Assembly: GCF_000327385.1 (NCBI RefSeq) | Contig: NW_008709379.1 | Location: forward strand, 3,177,160-3,241,159 | Source of the DNA: Lottia gigantea | Lineage: Eukaryota > Mollusca > Gastropoda > Lottiidae | Length of the DNA stretch: 64,000 nt | Reading direction: 5' to 3' | Shown: positions 61,638-64,000 of the stretch, piece by piece | Position numbering within the stretch: the first letter of the stretch is position 1 | Layout: each line of letters begins with the position of its first letter | The notes under the pieces: generated by a model | The model's input: only the letters and a program-made list of their open reading frames with translations | Database searches by the model: none | What the model was told of the DNA's origin: nothing | Translations under genes and position numbers: made by a program

Positions 61638-62105
61638 TTACATTATCCAGTCGTTGCCATGTTGTTTGAACCATACTGGATTCTTCAAGCACTCTATAAA
61701 AGGCGTTGGTTCGGAACTTTTGAAATAATAATGCCATAATATAGACTTGTCTCTGATTTCGGTAACATCAACATTACTTTTCCTCGCATTGTTGGATCGA
61801 CGGAGCGTATTTTCCCAATGGTATCCTATGTAATGTATGACATTTTCTTCTACAGTTACATCACTAATTGTTTTTAAATGAGAGTCTAGGGTATGACAAA
61901 CAATGCTGGTGTCTACGAGTGAGACTGTCAAGTAGTCTACACTATTGCTTGCTAGAATACCATATGCTGTAGATGTGTGTTTTGTTTTGAAAGAAAAAGC
62001 CTTCCCTGCTACTATACTGTAGTACCGGGTCTGGCCCAGTGTGTGGATATCACATCCGTATATCACGACGGGTAGAGTGAGATTTGTCGGGCTATTATCA
62101 CTCAA
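61638..62105 (-). CDS. Possible exon of an unrecognised protein, laminin-G-like pattern
   Basis: An open stretch of 155 codons without a good ATG at its start. FSFKTKHTSTAYGILASN, DYLTVSLVDTSIVC and then TISDVTVEENVIHYIGYHWE follow the strand pattern of a laminin-G/concanavalin fold: FxFRT..GxLLY, DYLxLxLxxGxL, then xxxVxDxxWHxV. An AG precedes the frame (CAATCTTGAG on minus), and a GTAACT possible donor overlaps the stop codon at the end, so it may be an internal exon. I cannot name the gene, and part of the resemblance may be chance. Confidence 0.4.
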   Translation of the reverse strand: MSDNSPTNLTLPVVIYGCDIHTLGQTRYYSIVAGKAFSFKTKHTSTAYGILASNSVDYLTVSLVDTSIVCHTLDSHLKTISDVTVEENVIHYIGYHWENTLRRSNNARKSNVDVTEIRDKSILWHYYFKSSEPTPFIECLKNPVWFKQHGNDWIM

Positions 62106-64000
62106 GATTGAAATGAATAATAAAAACTTTATTTCTAGTGCACTGTGCCAGCAAATAATGACAACAGTGATTTTGGAGGACTAAAACACAATTAAGATGA
62201 GGTTCAGTGAGTCGATAGGAGTAAAAAAAATATATTAACCCAATTATAAAGCTATATTACGACAAAACGTTTTAGTGATTAATGGTATTAAAAATTAGAT
62301 GCAACAACATTGGAAATGTTTCTTAATTATGATCCTGTGACAGTTTGGTTGGACACTTGATCGAGTTCGCCAAACACATCGAGATATACCGTTTAAACAG
62401 ATTTCTCGTGTCCTACAATTTACGTTACAGATTCATCGACAGTTTTCACATGTCGCTATTCTGACACAATCGTCCTTATTACAGACTGCATGACATTATC
62501 CGCCTTCAAAAGCTAATTCAGGTGCAGAAAAGATGGACGTAATAACTCTATTTCCTTTTTAATGCACTCGACGTCGGATTCTCAATAAACAAGTTTTGTT
62601 GAAAAACAAATGATGAGTAACATATGATATAACATGTTGTGATGGCAAAATCTAATATTTCAGATAGTCTCTAAGTCTCACAAGAATCCTATAATCTTAA
62701 ATATAGAATTCGAGTCTAGGAGGGAAAGTGTTTGAAGGGTGACGTGAAAGGTTGCAATATCTATCATAAATTTCACGGTCAATATGCCTGAAAACCTTAC
62801 TTTATAATAATGTGCCGATTTGGTATATATTCACTTATAGGTCAACTTGTGAAAATTAAAATTCATAAATTTTGATATTTTGATCTTGGATCTGTATAAA
62901 TTTCTGCTCTATCAATGTGCAGGTTTACCGTCGGAGGTAATCAGAAACTGTTTTCTCTATTTTCAACATTTGAGATTCGATTAGTCCCTGTACTTCATCT
63001 TCAATAGGCTTCACGAACTTTAAACAATTTATCAGCTTTAAGAAACTTTAAAAGAATATGCATAATGAAATCTCTGAAGAAATTGAACAGAATGATGAAT
63101 TTGAAAATGACTATATTTCTATGGAGGGATTCTAACATGCAATCTGTCATTTTAAAGCCTGTCTTGAAAGGGATATAGTATTCTGAAAATATATCGTTCT
63201 AAAAAAACAGTCTTCAGGTATCAATAACATTTTTCCAAAGTAAAATGCTACGTACGATTCTAATAAAATGATAGGCGACAACTTAGATTTCCAGGTCATT
63301 ATAATCATTCTCAAGGGCAGGTTTCATGGATATTGATAACGAATGCAACATCATTCATTCGGGAAGTGACGCTGGTTTGAAACTCGACTGTGTCCAATGT
63401 TTTACCTGAATTACTGAAGTACAAATGTCCGTATTTCAATTCTGAAGACTAACAAGGATAGCGGAAATCGATTTAAGATTTTTCGACGACTTAATCCCTT
63501 AAAATCTAGTAAATACAAAGCTGCACCATTAAAAGGATTATTGGCAATTGTACGGTTTGACAATTCATTTGTCAATAAAATAGTTCATTTCCGACAAAAT
63601 ATTAAAATATTTTATGTACAAATGGAGAGGCTTGTTCGGAAATCCAGACATGATAAAGTTTGCTTTTCTTTTTCATATCCTTGCAGTAAACCATTATTAG
63701 TTGAACTGTTTTTCCGAAAACCACTTTGGACTTATTGCCAAATAATGTTTTTTATGATTGGTCGATGTTCATGAAAAACACAACGAAAAATAATATAGAT
63801 CGTGATAATAATGTATAAAACGGGCGAATATCCATTACAAATGTCATTGTTTTAAATCTGATAACTGAGAATATTTTTGAAATCTGATATTTTAATACCG
63901 ATAATGAATTTCTATAAGCACTCTTAATACACTTCGTCAATAAGGGTGAACAAAATGGAATGATGTTTGTTCTCGCAGGATAACCTTTTATAATATTGTT
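62106..64000. other. Window end, no supported feature
   Basis: AT-rich. Open frames at 63541-63774 and 63752-63940 have no domains or splice context. If the 61.6-62.1 kb exon is real, its 5' exons should lie here or beyond the window. Confidence 0.45.

Overview
This 64 kb window looks like nuclear DNA of a lophotrochozoan animal, most likely a mollusc and possibly a gastropod. The DNA is AT-rich and intron-containing, gene density is low and minisatellites are abundant. It carries a dispersed repeat with the TTATTGCCCTT motif that I associate with mollusc genomes, a FMRFamide/myosuppressin-type GPCR and a limpet-like orphan GPCR. Species assignment is inference. A 50-base run of N at 37415-37464 marks an assembly gap.

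Four protein genes can be supported. (1) A class A peptide-receptor-like GPCR on + (CDS 12629-13729, one coding exon), with a likely 5' UTR exon near 9.6-9.7 kb. (2) On -, 18055-16871, an intronless-CDS protein: a Thr/Pro/Glu-rich N-terminal half, a coiled coil, and a C-terminal CSIM prenylation box. (3) On +, 24135-32760, a complete ten-exon gene for Artemis (DCLRE1C, SNM1C), the V(D)J/NHEJ nuclease. All exon joins are in phase and give 899 residues. All catalytic and structural metal ligands are present, and the long disordered tail carries a 14-residue tandem repeat, several SQ sites and candidate SUMO-interacting motifs. (4) On -, 49932-48739, a myosuppressin/FMRFamide (dmsr-like) GPCR, probably with two 5' UTR exons and a promoter near 59.9 kb. 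A further open exon-like stretch at 62105-61638 (-) has a laminin-G-like pattern but is uncertain.

Mobile DNA: a nearly whole Tc1/mariner (DD34E) copy with matched 29 bp inverted ends and TA duplications (38105-39646), broken by one frameshift and one stop; an older Tc1 remnant (41071-41414); a 194 bp hAT-type MITE with a perfect 8 bp target duplication (7830-8023); two TTAA-flanked MITE-like elements (19996-20300, 60061-60515); a short fold-back (3125-3182); and a tRNA-derived SINE family with one near-complete copy (10386-10780) and several fragments.

Tandem arrays dominate the rest: 41 bp (1.79-2.76 kb), 39 bp (11.25-11.61 kb), 22 bp (23.19-23.69 kb), an AT-rich approximately 25 bp array inside Artemis intron 5 (27.3-28.8 kb), about 32 bp (41.8-42.5 kb), 46 bp (43.3-47.27 kb, about 4 kb with a 959 bp higher-order repeat) and about 88 bp (52.1-52.8 kb). 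Most short ORFs in the window are noise or arise from these arrays. I found no bacterial-type system, CRISPR array, rRNA or convincing tRNA gene. The most notable points are the SIM/SQ-rich Artemis tail, the lamin-type CSIM tail on the coiled-coil protein, and the layered higher-order structure of the arrays.
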